A stretch of DNA of 64,000 bases from Thalassotalea marina. Its GTDB lineage: Bacteria > Pseudomonadota > Gammaproteobacteria > Enterobacterales > Alteromonadaceae. The notes under the pieces were generated by a model. The model was not told where the DNA came from. It searched no databases and worked only from the letters and a program-made list of their open reading frames with translations. Of the stretch, positions 7,066 through 15,439 are shown piece by piece. The stretch lies in NCBI RefSeq assembly GCF_014656435.1, contig NZ_BNCK01000006.1, forward strand, positions 250,001 to 314,000. Reading direction: 5' to 3'. The position numbers and the translations under genes were made by a program. Positions within the stretch are counted from its first letter, which is position 1; every line of letters starts with the position of its first letter.

Positions 7066-8616
7066 TTATATTTTTACTGTTTTTTTGTTGATGTCGTATT
7101 CACGCAATTTGTTGGCAATAGCGGTATGACTTAAGCCTAACTTTTTAGCCAACTGACGAGTACTTGGATATGCCGGATAAAGTTTTCTTAACAGATCAGC
7201 CTCGAATGCTTTGACAGCTGAATCTAACGTCCCTTCAAACTCCTGCTCCAAATAGCCATGCTCTCTTGTATAGGCAGGTAATTGCAAATGAGAAGTTTGA
7301 ATTATATTGCCTTCCATTAGCGATACTGCTCGAATAAGCACATTTTCAAGCTGTCTTACATTGCCAGGCCAAGGGTAATGCTCAATAAAATCACGACAAT
7401 CATCTGACATACTAATATTCGACTTACCAATTCGTTGACCGAATTTAGCAATAAAGAATTCAGCTAGAGGAATAATATCAGAACGCCTTTCCCTTAATGA
7501 CGGGATATTTAATCCTAATACATTAAGCCTGTAATATAGATCTTCACGAAACTCGCCTTGTTGCACCATGTTTAACAAATCATGGTTTGTAGAGCTAATG
7601 ATACGAACGTTAACTGATATCTCTCTTTCATCATCTACTCGGCGAAACATGCCATTTTGTATTACACGAAGCAACTTAGTTTGTAGTTTAGGCGACATCT
7701 CCCCTACTTCATCAAGAAAAATGGTACCGCCATTAGCCAGTTCAAATAGCCCTTTTTTAACTTGCTCAGGGTTAGACGACCCCATACCAAACAACTCAGT
7801 TTCAGCGGCTTCGTCGGGTAAAGAAGCACAATTTAATGTCATAAATGGTTTATCAGCCCTGTCGCTTGCTGCGTGACATGCATGTGCAATGAGTTCTTTG
7901 CCAGTCCCTGTTTCACCAACAATTAACATTGATGACTCTAATAAAGCCATGCGTTTAGCTTCTCGAATTACTTTGCGCATTGCACCACTGGATGCCTGTA
8001 TACCTGCAAAGTTATTTTCATTTGCTTGTTTAAAGGCACTTATCTGTTGCCCTAACCTCGCCTCAGATTTTAGAATTAAAACTGCGCCAGCAAGAACCGA
8101 ATCACCATCATTATCCTCGACATGAATTGGCATAATATCGGCTACATAATCATCATCGACAAACTTCAACCGACGAGTTTGAGCCAGCACCTCAACACTG
8201 TCTAACCACTTAGAAAAGTTAAAACCTTTTAACCACTGTCCGACATGCTGACCTACAATATCAACTTCATTGCAACCAATAAGGCTTGCAGTAACATGAT
8301 TAACAATACGAATATTCCCCTTAGCATCGATAGACACAAAGGGATCGGGAAAAGTTTTGATTAATGTTGATAATTCATTTTTTTCACGCTCTGATGGCAT
8401 GTAAGGTGTTGTTTTTACATCTTCAACACCATCAATTAATCGGAGTTGTGGCATAAAGCTTTGTAATTCAGAAAAGTCTAAATCAGGAATATTAATAAAA
8501 ATTTTTCCTGGACGTTTCAGTTCAATACCACGTAAATCTATGCCCCTTTCAACAAAAATACTGAGTACATCTTGGGCAATACCCACGCGGTCAAGACAAC
8601 CAATTTCTAGACGCAT
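7066..8616 (-). CDS. tyrR: TyrR/PhhR-type aromatic amino acid regulator
   Basis: A 516-residue transcription factor close in layout to E. coli TyrR (513). Order: ACT domain (1-75), PAS domain (about 80-185), AAA+ domain with Walker A GETGTGKE (234-241) and GGTIFLDEVGEM, and a C-terminal FIS-like helix-turn-helix (STRQLAKKLGLSHTAIANKL). The GAFTGA loop that contacts sigma-54 is absent, as in E. coli TyrR, so it should work with sigma-70 promoters as activator or repressor, responding to aromatic amino acids. A perfect TyrR box lies about 40 bp upstream, indicating autoregulation. It follows phhAB, the likely main target. Confidence 0.93.
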   Translation of the reverse strand: MRLEIGCLDRVGIAQDVLSIFVERGIDLRGIELKRPGKIFINIPDLDFSELQSFMPQLRLIDGVEDVKTTPYMPSEREKNELSTLIKTFPDPFVSIDAKGNIRIVNHVTASLIGCNEVDIVGQHVGQWLKGFNFSKWLDSVEVLAQTRRLKFVDDDYVADIMPIHVEDNDGDSVLAGAVLILKSEARLGQQISAFKQANENNFAGIQASSGAMRKVIREAKRMALLESSMLIVGETGTGKELIAHACHAASDRADKPFMTLNCASLPDEAAETELFGMGSSNPEQVKKGLFELANGGTIFLDEVGEMSPKLQTKLLRVIQNGMFRRVDDEREISVNVRIISSTNHDLLNMVQQGEFREDLYYRLNVLGLNIPSLRERRSDIIPLAEFFIAKFGQRIGKSNISMSDDCRDFIEHYPWPGNVRQLENVLIRAVSLMEGNIIQTSHLQLPAYTREHGYLEQEFEGTLDSAVKAFEADLLRKLYPAYPSTRQLAKKLGLSHTAIANKLREYDINKKTVKI

Positions 8617-8654
8617 TTAAGAAACTCTCCTGAGTTCAAAACAAACCAGCACAT

Positions 8655-8672
8655 TGTAAACTAAAATTTACA
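8655..8672. promoter_or_regulatory. TyrR box upstream of tyrR (perfect consensus)
   Basis: TGTAAA-N6-TTTACA matches the TyrR box consensus at all 12 defined positions and lies 39 bp before the tyrR ATG. On the minus strand it overlaps a -10-like TACAAT, so autorepression is likely (inference). Confidence 0.8.
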
Positions 8673-8674
8673 AC

Positions 8675-8708
8675 AAAAAAAAGCCCCCTGCTAGAGAGAG
8701 CTTTTAAA
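8675..8708 (-). terminator. Terminator after phhB
   Basis: On the minus strand a GCTCTC/GGGGGC stem with flanking A/T pairs (AAAAGC with GCTTTT) is followed by eight T. It sits between the phhB stop and tyrR and so separates phhAB from tyrR transcription. Confidence 0.7.
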
Positions 8709-8742
8709 ATATTATTCTAACAATGTAACTAAGTATTACCGA

Positions 8743-9078
8743 TTATAGCAATGCATCTGTTTTTGCTGCACAAATAAAGTCATTCTTGTGAAGACCTCTG
8801 ATGGCATGTGTCCACCAAGTTATTGTCACCTTGCCCCACTCTAATAGAATGGCAGGGTGGTGGAATTCTTCTTCAGCTAAGGTTGAAACTTTATTCGCGA
8901 ACTCCCAAGCCAACTTATAGTTTTTGAATTTATAAACGCGCTCTAACATCATAACGCCATCTCTTACCTCTGGTACCCAATCAGGAAGTTGAGACATAAA
9001 TGTTTGCAGCTCTTCGTCTGTTACTTTAGGTGCGTCAACATGACATGCTTCACATTGTTGATTCGATAAATTACTCAT
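8743..9078 (-). CDS. phhB: Pterin-4a-carbinolamine dehydratase
   Basis: Dehydrates the 4a-hydroxy-tetrahydropterin released by phenylalanine hydroxylase, recycling the cofactor. The family core is clear: [44 protein letters not shown], read in parts as the EEFHHP active-site His pair and the WWTH segment. I place the start at the ATG at 9078 (111 residues), with AGGA upstream; an in-frame TTG three codons earlier lacks a spaced SD. Only 12 bases separate it from phhA, so the two are cotranscribed, as in Pseudomonas. Confidence 0.93.
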   Translation of the reverse strand: MSNLSNQQCEACHVDAPKVTDEELQTFMSQLPDWVPEVRDGVMMLERVYKFKNYKLAWEFANKVSTLAEEEFHHPAILLEWGKVTITWWTHAIRGLHKNDFICAAKTDALL

Positions 9079-9090
9079 ATTATTCAATTC

Positions 9091-9912
9091 CTAGCTTGCA
9101 ATTTTATTTTCTTTTGGAGGAAATTTTGCTTCAAACAAACCGAGCTCTTTCGCTTGTTCTACCATCTCAAAAATTTCTTCTATTTCATATTTTCGAATTT
9201 CATCAAGATCAGAAACCTTACTTAACATAAAATAAATAGGTTGTAGTATGTCTATGCGATAAGGTGTTCTCAATACGTCAATTATATTTTCAGCACTCAA
9301 TGGTTTACGCTCAACTTTAGTGTCGTTTAATGCATATTGCGTTTCGCTTGGTGATGATAAAATTCCACCACCATAAACTCGAAGACCTTCTGTTGTATCT
9401 AGCAGGCCAAACTCTACAGTAAACCAATATAATCTGGCTAAAAATACTCTTTGCTCTTTAGAGGCATTTAACCCCATTTTTCCATAAGCTTCAGTATAAT
9501 TTGCAAATGAAGGATTGGTTAACAAAGGACAATGTCCAAAAATTTCGTGAAAGATATCGGGCTCTTGCAGGTAGTCAAATTCTTCGCGAGTACGAATAAA
9601 GGTAGCAACTGGGAATTTTTTTTCCGATAACAACCTAAAAAATTCGCCAAAACCAATTAGCGCAGGAACTGGCTCGCATTGCCAACCAGTTTCTTTACGC
9701 AATACTTCACTAACCTCTTCTAGTTGCGGTACGCGATCCATTGGTAAGTTTAGCTTTTGTAATCCTTCAATATATTCATCACAAGCAGCTCCATCTATAC
9801 AAGAGAGTTGACGAGATATTAAGTCGTGCCAAATTTTATTTTCTTCATCACTCCAATGAATAAAGCCATTTTCATCCGGTTGATGAGATACATAGTTGGT
9901 TGATTTTGCCAT
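9091..9912 (-). CDS. phhA: Phenylalanine-4-hydroxylase
   Basis: A pterin- and iron-dependent monooxygenase that makes tyrosine from phenylalanine. The bacterial form has only the catalytic domain, and 273 residues is usual. The iron ligands of the 2-His-1-carboxylate triad are visible: His122 and His127 in FHEIFGHCPLL, and Glu167 in FTVEFGL. It is the first gene of phhAB, with TyrR boxes about 165-190 bp upstream. Together with maiA and tyrR it indicates regulated aromatic amino acid breakdown. Confidence 0.95.
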   Translation of the reverse strand: MAKSTNYVSHQPDENGFIHWSDEENKIWHDLISRQLSCIDGAACDEYIEGLQKLNLPMDRVPQLEEVSEVLRKETGWQCEPVPALIGFGEFFRLLSEKKFPVATFIRTREEFDYLQEPDIFHEIFGHCPLLTNPSFANYTEAYGKMGLNASKEQRVFLARLYWFTVEFGLLDTTEGLRVYGGGILSSPSETQYALNDTKVERKPLSAENIIDVLRTPYRIDILQPIYFMLSKVSDLDEIRKYEIEEIFEMVEQAKELGLFEAKFPPKENKIAS

Positions 9913-10075
9913 GTTGTAACATTGTCCTGTCTATAAGAGCCGCCTTTTTTGTGTCGTTATTATTTCCTATTGGATCGGCGATTCTTTATCTTGCATGTAT
10001 AACTATATATTAAGCGAGAAAAACCAAAAAAATCACCAAATATTATTCGTACATTTATTGAGCACCATAATTTTC

Positions 10076-10105
10076 CGTAAACAAAGTGTTACATCATCTT
10101 TTACA
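10076..10105. promoter_or_regulatory. TyrR boxes upstream of phhA (one strong, one weak, overlapping)
   Basis: CGTAAA-N6-GTTACA (10076-10093) matches the TyrR consensus at 10 of 12 positions. A second, weaker box (10088-10105) ends in a perfect TTTACA half. The distance from the phhA start (about 165-190 bp) suits activation from upstream, as known for PhhR. No convincing -35/-10 pair was found between the boxes and the gene. Confidence 0.6.
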
Positions 10106-10183
10106 AGCACTAAAATAAGTCGTAAAAATGGCGAATCATGAAGATATTTACTTCACACTCCGCCTATTTTCACCGTATTTTAT

Positions 10184-11215
10184 TCAGGACCTTTCGGAGA
10201 TGTTCTTGATCTTTGCAATCAATTGTTTACGAACATCTTTAATTTTTGGTGAGTTTTGAGAAGAAAATGGAATGGGTCGACACATTTTCATGGTTTGAAT
10301 ACCAAGTCTTGCTGTTAACATTCCAGCACCAAGCCCTTGCGCCAACCTAGAAGACAATTTGCCAAGTAAATCTGCACCAATTAGATCAGCACCGACATCG
10401 ACGATTAATTCACTAGCACCAGCATATGCCATGTTAATAAATACTTGTTTAATTAACTTAATACGCGCCCAATAACTTAGCTGTAAACCATAAAGCTGAG
10501 ATATTTCATCGATCATTTTTAGATTTCGCCAAAACAAAATCATCATATCAACAATTGCAATTGGACTTAACGCAACTAAAACAGTAGCTTCAGCCGAAAA
10601 CTTAGTGATTTTATCAATAGATTTTGCATCTGTTTCTGCTAAAACAGTTGATGAGAAAACACTAATCACTTCTTTTTGAGACAACTCAGCAGGAATAGTT
10701 GTTGACCATTTATTTTCAATAACTTGTTGCATATCACTGGGCAACTGTGCAGCAATCTCGTCACACATTTTTCTTGCATCTATATCACTTGCACTATGCA
10801 GAGCACTTATTATTTTTTCTTGTTGGTGTTTTCTTTTTTTAAGTGATCTAAGTGATTTAATTTCTTTATAAACAGTGTGCCCAAAAACCGTAGCGATTAA
10901 AGCAAACAGTAATGCATATATACTGGCAATAATTGGCGTATCATTGAAACCTTCTTGGAAGAAAAATACTGCTTCAATAACAATTAGCAGCCCGATAAGA
11001 GAAAAAATTAAACGACGTAGCCAGTTTTTCTTTCCTTTACTTTCAATGACGTCACTTATTTCAACCAAGTCATCTTCACGTTCGTCGACTTCTGTAAATT
11101 GCTCATCAGCAATCACAATTTGACTTTTAGGTTCACTTGCAACCGATAATTTTACTTCATCGGCAGGCTCTTCAAATAAAACCTGTTGTTTAAAGTCTTT
11201 TTCTGTGGAACTCAT
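10184..11215 (-). CDS. ycjF: YcjF family (TIGR01620, DUF697) inner-membrane protein
   Basis: A 343-residue protein. An acidic N-terminus of about 60 residues is followed by a basic stretch (KGKKNWLRR) and two transmembrane helices (about 67-88 and 95-115). A cytoplasmic helical region then leads to the DUF697 domain with a hydrophobic segment (EATVLVALSPIAIVDMMILFW) and a Gly/Ala-rich end. It pairs with YcjX by a 4-base overlap. The ycjXF pair travels with psp genes and belongs to the PspF regulon in enterobacteria; its molecular function is unknown. Confidence 0.85.
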   Translation of the reverse strand: MSSTEKDFKQQVLFEEPADEVKLSVASEPKSQIVIADEQFTEVDEREDDLVEISDVIESKGKKNWLRRLIFSLIGLLIVIEAVFFFQEGFNDTPIIASIYALLFALIATVFGHTVYKEIKSLRSLKKRKHQQEKIISALHSASDIDARKMCDEIAAQLPSDMQQVIENKWSTTIPAELSQKEVISVFSSTVLAETDAKSIDKITKFSAEATVLVALSPIAIVDMMILFWRNLKMIDEISQLYGLQLSYWARIKLIKQVFINMAYAGASELIVDVGADLIGADLLGKLSSRLAQGLGAGMLTARLGIQTMKMCRPIPFSSQNSPKIKDVRKQLIAKIKNISERS

Positions 11216-12678
11216 GACATCTTATCTCCAATTAAAAACTCTAACACTTGATCCATACGCAAGTGTGGTAACGCTTTAACTTCTGAAGCACTATGTAAAG
11301 GTGAAAAGGCAATAAAATTAAAATGATTCTTTTGCCAATAATTCTCATTAGGTAACTCAGCTGGGACTTCTCCGGGAAACAAAGTTATTGTCGAATTGTC
11401 GGCTAACTTGCATCCTTGAATGACTGAAATATCTTCACCACGATAGCTGCTTTTTCCAGCTTTGGTTGCTTTTATTGAGGCGATAGCTAAGGTATCAATT
11501 TGAATGTTCTCAAAACTTACTTGCTGCCGAATGGGCTGAACTAATTGATTTAACAATGACACTAAATTGCTATGTTGTTCAGGCGTAGTATGATCAGATT
11601 TAGTTGCCACAAACAATAGCTTATCGATTTTAGGAGAAAATAATCGGCTTAAAAAATTAGATTTTCCGTAACTAAAACTTTGGCTAATTAAAGCCAGTGT
11701 TTGTTGTAGGTCTTTGAAACTGTCAACACCCTGGTTAAGTGGCGTCAGGCAATCTGCCAGAATAACTTGACGGTCAAAATGGGCAAAATGCTTTTTATAA
11801 AACTGTTTAACAACCCGTTCTTTATACTCTAAAAATCGAGCTCGCATCATACCAATCATGGTTTCATCATTGGATTTTTGATAACGCTCAAAAGCAATGT
11901 CAGAAAAGTTAATAAAAGGCACAAATTGTAATATAGGCGCATTTTCAAGCTCTCCCGGTAAAATAAACCGACCAGGTTGTATCAGTGATAGCCCCAATTT
12001 TTCTCGAAATATATGTAAAAGTGCCGTGTATTCAGATGCTAACTCTGCTAAAGCATTTTCATCAGTCGGAGCGAAAGGGTCTAGCTGCTTTACTTTTTCA
12101 ATGAATGATTTGGCAAATTCATGCCTAGGAGATGATTCAAGTAACACTTGCATCGCCTCACTCCATTCTTCATAAGTTTGATTTAGCATAGGCAAATCAA
12201 GCAACCATTCACCGGGATAATCTGTAATATCTATATTAAGTGTTGCAGTGTCAGTAGCATATTTAAGTATTGAACTATCTGGTTCAAATTTAACTGACAA
12301 TCTCAGTTGAGTAATACCTTTGGTGGGTTCTGGCCACGCTGGTGGCGTTTGAGATAGAGCTCGCATAGCGCTCTCATAATCAAACCTAGGTACATGCAGA
12401 TCTTTTTGAGGAACACGTTTTGCCGCGATAAAACGCCCATGATTAATCGCTTTAAAATAGCTCATATCAGACTGGCTACTTTCTGCCACTAATTGATTAA
12501 CAAAAGAAGTAATAAAAGCAGTTTTACCACTTCGGCTTAATCCTGTTACCGCTAAATTGATATGCTGATCTAGGGCTCTTTTAGCCAGTTTATTTGCTTT
12601 TGATTTGAGTTGTTCTATATGCTCGTTATTAATAATTGCCATTGGAAATTCAATAGATTGTGATACAAGCTTGTTCAC
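11212..12678 (-). CDS. ycjX: YcjX-family P-loop GTPase-like protein (DUF463)
   Basis: A conserved stress-associated nucleotide-binding protein. The Walker A motif GLSRSGKTAF lies near residues 46-55, DYPGEWLLDLP serves as the DxxG-like element, and a TKSD motif (KLLFVATKSDHTTPE) is GTPase-like. Length is 488 residues, near the family norm. The start is uncertain: the longest reading begins at GTG 12678, and an internal ATG at 12642 fits the E. coli protein better; neither has a strong SD. It lies downstream of pspABC behind a hairpin, so it is probably expressed both with and apart from psp. Confidence 0.88.
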   Translation of the reverse strand: MNKLVSQSIEFPMAIINNEHIEQLKSKANKLAKRALDQHINLAVTGLSRSGKTAFITSFVNQLVAESSQSDMSYFKAINHGRFIAAKRVPQKDLHVPRFDYESAMRALSQTPPAWPEPTKGITQLRLSVKFEPDSSILKYATDTATLNIDITDYPGEWLLDLPMLNQTYEEWSEAMQVLLESSPRHEFAKSFIEKVKQLDPFAPTDENALAELASEYTALLHIFREKLGLSLIQPGRFILPGELENAPILQFVPFINFSDIAFERYQKSNDETMIGMMRARFLEYKERVVKQFYKKHFAHFDRQVILADCLTPLNQGVDSFKDLQQTLALISQSFSYGKSNFLSRLFSPKIDKLLFVATKSDHTTPEQHSNLVSLLNQLVQPIRQQVSFENIQIDTLAIASIKATKAGKSSYRGEDISVIQGCKLADNSTITLFPGEVPAELPNENYWQKNHFNFIAFSPLHSASEVKALPHLRMDQVLEFLIGDKMS

Positions 12679-12730
12679 ATCTTAACGTGAAAAAGTTTTA
12701 AAATATATGATAAAGCTTTTGAATAGAAAG

Positions 12731-12754
12731 AAAAAAGCGGCCAAGGCCGCTTTT
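12731..12754 (-). terminator. Terminator after pspC
   Basis: A GCGGCC-AA-GGCCGC hairpin (12737-12750) is followed on the minus strand by six T. It lies between pspC and ycjX, so pspABC messages should end here at least partly. Confidence 0.75.
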
Positions 12755-12755
12755 A

Positions 12756-13199
12756 TTATAGTTTGTTGATTTCTCTAGAAACAGTGAACTCTGGTGAAGT
12801 AACATATCGCTCGATTTTTCTTAACTCCTGTTCCATCACCTTAAATTTACGACTAATATCATGGAAGGCCTGTTTTGGCGGTTCACCGGCTTGCCAAATT
12901 CTAGCTTTGACCTTTATAGATTCAGAGCTCAATTCTTCCTGTACCGGCGAATCAGTGCTTTGTCCTTGAACATGGCTAGCGGTACTTTTATCTTTCAAAA
13001 CCGCTTTTTTATCTAAAATAAACCAAGCAGCAATGTAAATAACAATAAACCAACCCATTCCCAGCAACACACCTGAAACAACAAGTATGCGCACTAACCA
13101 AGTTTCCCATCCAAAGTAATCAGCTACCCCAGCACAAACACCTGCAATTTTACCTTTGCTGGGAATTCTAAATAATTCACCACGGCGTTTGTTCATCAT
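12756..13199 (-). CDS. pspC: Phage shock protein C
   Basis: A 147-residue inner-membrane protein that senses envelope stress with PspB and binds PspA. The PspC domain is at the N-terminus (KIAGVCAGVADYFGWETWLVRI, then a hydrophobic helix, GMGWFIVIYIAAWFIL). The C-terminal half is polar with a coiled-coil-like stretch. GGAGGAGT precedes the ATG, which overlaps the pspB stop (ATGA). Confidence 0.93.
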   Translation of the reverse strand: MMNKRRGELFRIPSKGKIAGVCAGVADYFGWETWLVRILVVSGVLLGMGWFIVIYIAAWFILDKKAVLKDKSTASHVQGQSTDSPVQEELSSESIKVKARIWQAGEPPKQAFHDISRKFKVMEQELRKIERYVTSPEFTVSREINKL

Positions 13200-13423
13200 A
13201 CTTTACTCCTCCAATCTGGAGTTTCAGCATCTAAAATAGCTTCTAACGTTTTGATACGGTCGGCCATTTTATCTGCCATTTCTGAGAGTTCTGATAACTG
13301 CTCGTATTCTTCCTGTGATAACCCTTGGCTAATTTGCCTTTTACTTCGATAGTGCAAAATTAACCAAATCGGCGCTACCACAAGCATGAATATAATCACT
13401 GGGGCTACAATAATTTCTTCCAC
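13196..13423 (-). CDS. pspB: Phage shock protein B
   Basis: A 75-residue protein with one N-terminal transmembrane helix (APVIIFMLVVAPIWLILHY) and a cytoplasmic leucine-zipper-like helix, the standard PspB layout. It starts with GTG after AGGAGAAG. It lies 42 bases after pspA and overlaps pspC by four bases. Confidence 0.93.
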   Translation of the reverse strand: MEEIIVAPVIIFMLVVAPIWLILHYRSKRQISQGLSQEEYEQLSELSEMADKMADRIKTLEAILDAETPDWRSKV

Positions 13424-13465
13424 GGAACTTCTCCTTCTATCTGTTTAGCCGAAAATTGATGACGA

Positions 13466-14137
13466 TTACTTAGTTTTGCCTTTTGACTCAACCTTAGCTT
13501 TTAATTGAGCTAATTCATCATCGATCTTTTCGTCAGACTCTAATTCCGCAATTTCATCTGATAATGTCTTGCTTCCTAAATCGTATGATTCCACTTGAGC
13601 TTCAATATCATCGATTTTACGTTCGTAACGGTCAAAACGACTTAGTGCATCATTTACACGGTCACTATCAATTTTCTTTTTCACTTTAAGACGAGAACTC
13701 GCAGTTTTCTCTCTCATGATAATCGCTTTTTGGCGAGCCTTTGCATCGGCTAATTTTTCTTGCAACTGCGTAATTTCATCCTGAAGCTTTGATAAGTGCT
13801 CCTCAATGTGGTTTAACTCATCACGAATCGCTTCTGCATTTTCAGTACATTTTTTCTTTTCAATTAACGCTGATCTAGCTAAATCATCGCGGCCTTTACT
13901 TAAAGCTAGTTCAGCTTTTGCTTGCCACTCGTTTGCGTCATGTTCAAAACGCTCACTTTGTCGAGCCAACTCTTTTTTATCTGCTAGTGTTTTAGCTGAA
14001 GAAGAACGGACTTCGACTAAGGTATCTTCCATTTCCTGGATGATTAAGCGCACCATTTTTGCTGGGTCTTCAGCTTTATCCAACAAACTATTGATATTTG
14101 AGTTTATAATATCGGTAAATCTTGAAAAAATACCCAT
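13466..14137 (-). CDS. pspA: Phage shock protein A
   Basis: The PspA/IM30 (ESCRT-III-like) protein, 223 residues and almost entirely coiled coil. It begins with an amphipathic helix (MGIFSRFTDIINSNINSLLD) and then the family signature DPAKMVRLIIQEMEDTLVEVR. It binds stressed inner membrane and, when free, inhibits PspF. It is first in pspABC, divergent from its regulator gene pspF. Confidence 0.95.
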   Translation of the reverse strand: MGIFSRFTDIINSNINSLLDKAEDPAKMVRLIIQEMEDTLVEVRSSSAKTLADKKELARQSERFEHDANEWQAKAELALSKGRDDLARSALIEKKKCTENAEAIRDELNHIEEHLSKLQDEITQLQEKLADAKARQKAIIMREKTASSRLKVKKKIDSDRVNDALSRFDRYERKIDDIEAQVESYDLGSKTLSDEIAELESDEKIDDELAQLKAKVESKGKTK

Positions 14138-14186
14138 CTTTTACTTCCTCTTTCTAAACGAAATATTGAATCTGACAAACAACTAT

Positions 14187-14203
14187 TCATTAATTAAGCC
14201 AAC
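14187..14203 (-). promoter_or_regulatory. Weak candidate sigma-54 promoter of pspA
   Basis: On the minus strand TTGGC is followed ten bases later by GA where sigma-54 promoters have GC. The position (about 50 bp before the pspA ATG) is right and PspF has the GAFTGA loop, so a sigma-54 promoter is expected in this 189-bp divergent region. The -12 element is poor and I found no better match. Confidence 0.3.
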
Positions 14204-14326
14204 ATTAAAAATTAAAATAAACCCATGTTTTTATTAACTTTATTTTAAAACACAAAAACTCTTTATTATCTACGCTTAATAAAATACACTATTTGTTAGT
14301 GAAAAAAACCAATAATTAGGCTTGAA

Positions 14327-15427
14327 ATGTCTCGATTCAACCAACAAGATAATCTCATCGGACAATCCAATAGTTTTTTAGAAGTATTGGAACAAATTTC
14401 TCAAATCGCCCCATTAAGTAAACCAGTACTTATTATTGGCGAACGGGGTACAGGTAAAGAATTAGTTGCTGCCCGCTTGCATTACTTATCACAACGTTGG
14501 GATCAAAACTACCTGAAACTAAATTGTGCTGCATTAAATGAAAACCTATTAGAAAGTGAACTATTTGGCTATGAAAGTGGTGCTTTTACAGGCGCAACCA
14601 AAAGACACGAAGGTAGATTTGAGCGAGCAGATAAAGGCACATTATTTTTAGATGAGATTGCAAACACCTCGGGGTTAATCCAAGAAAAGCTGCTTCGAGT
14701 TGTAGAATATGGTGAATATGAGCGTGTTGGTGGCTCTCGTACCTTAAAAACCAACGCAAGGCTAATTGCAGCAACCAATGAGGATTTACCTTCAATGGCT
14801 GAAATTGGTGAATTTAGAGCCGATCTATTAGACAGATTAGCTTTTGACGTAATAACCCTACCGCCGTTAAGGGAGCGTATTGAAGATATTTTGGTACTCG
14901 CTGAGCATTTCGCTATCAATATGGCACGAGAACTAGAATTTGAACTTTTCAGTGGTTTCACTGAAAAAGCAAAACGTACCATGCTCGACTATCATTGGCC
15001 TGGTAACATACGAGAATTGAAAAACGTGGTAGAACGCAGCGTCTATCGCTGTAACAATCCTCATTTACCTGTGCACGAACTAGTTATCGATCCTTTTGAA
15101 TCGCCATTTCGCCCGTCTAAGCGGGTCAAAACAGCAGATAGAATCGTGTCGCAGTCTTCCAACTCCCATGATGTAGAAGTACCTAGCGCAAATGATGAAC
15201 AAGCAAAACAGTCACAAGTTCAAGAGAGTCCAGCTCTTGTGGCAAGCTTTCCATTGTCTTTAAAATCGCTATCGCAACAATATGAGGTTGACCTTATTAA
15301 AGCAGCGTTAGAAAATTGCCAGTATAATCAAAAGAAAACAGCTGATGCATTAGAGTTAACTTATCATCAACTGCGTGGTTATTTGAAAAAGTATAATTTA
15401 CTCGACAGCAATAGTTCTGACATTTAA
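14327..15427 (+). CDS. pspF: Psp operon sigma-54 activator PspF
   Basis: A bacterial enhancer-binding protein lacking an N-terminal sensor domain. Its AAA+ domain starts at once: Walker A GERGTGKE, the sigma-54 contact loop YESGAFTGAT, Walker B GTLFLDEIAN, and WPGNIRELKNVVER. After a polar linker a FIS-type helix-turn-helix ends the protein (KKTADALELTYHQLRGYLKKY). At 366 residues it is longer than E. coli PspF (about 325), mainly through the linker. PspA inhibits it. It diverges from pspA and lies 12 bases before sapA, as in other gammaproteobacteria. Confidence 0.93.
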   Translation: MSRFNQQDNLIGQSNSFLEVLEQISQIAPLSKPVLIIGERGTGKELVAARLHYLSQRWDQNYLKLNCAALNENLLESELFGYESGAFTGATKRHEGRFERADKGTLFLDEIANTSGLIQEKLLRVVEYGEYERVGGSRTLKTNARLIAATNEDLPSMAEIGEFRADLLDRLAFDVITLPPLRERIEDILVLAEHFAINMARELEFELFSGFTEKAKRTMLDYHWPGNIRELKNVVERSVYRCNNPHLPVHELVIDPFESPFRPSKRVKTADRIVSQSSNSHDVEVPSANDEQAKQSQVQESPALVASFPLSLKSLSQQYEVDLIKAALENCQYNQKKTADALELTYHQLRGYLKKYNLLDSNSSDI

Positions 15428-15439
15428 CAAGGCGAACAA

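Noticed and set aside
7066-8616. Sigma-54 activator reading of TyrR
   Set aside because: GAFTGA is missing; TyrR proteins act at sigma-70 promoters.
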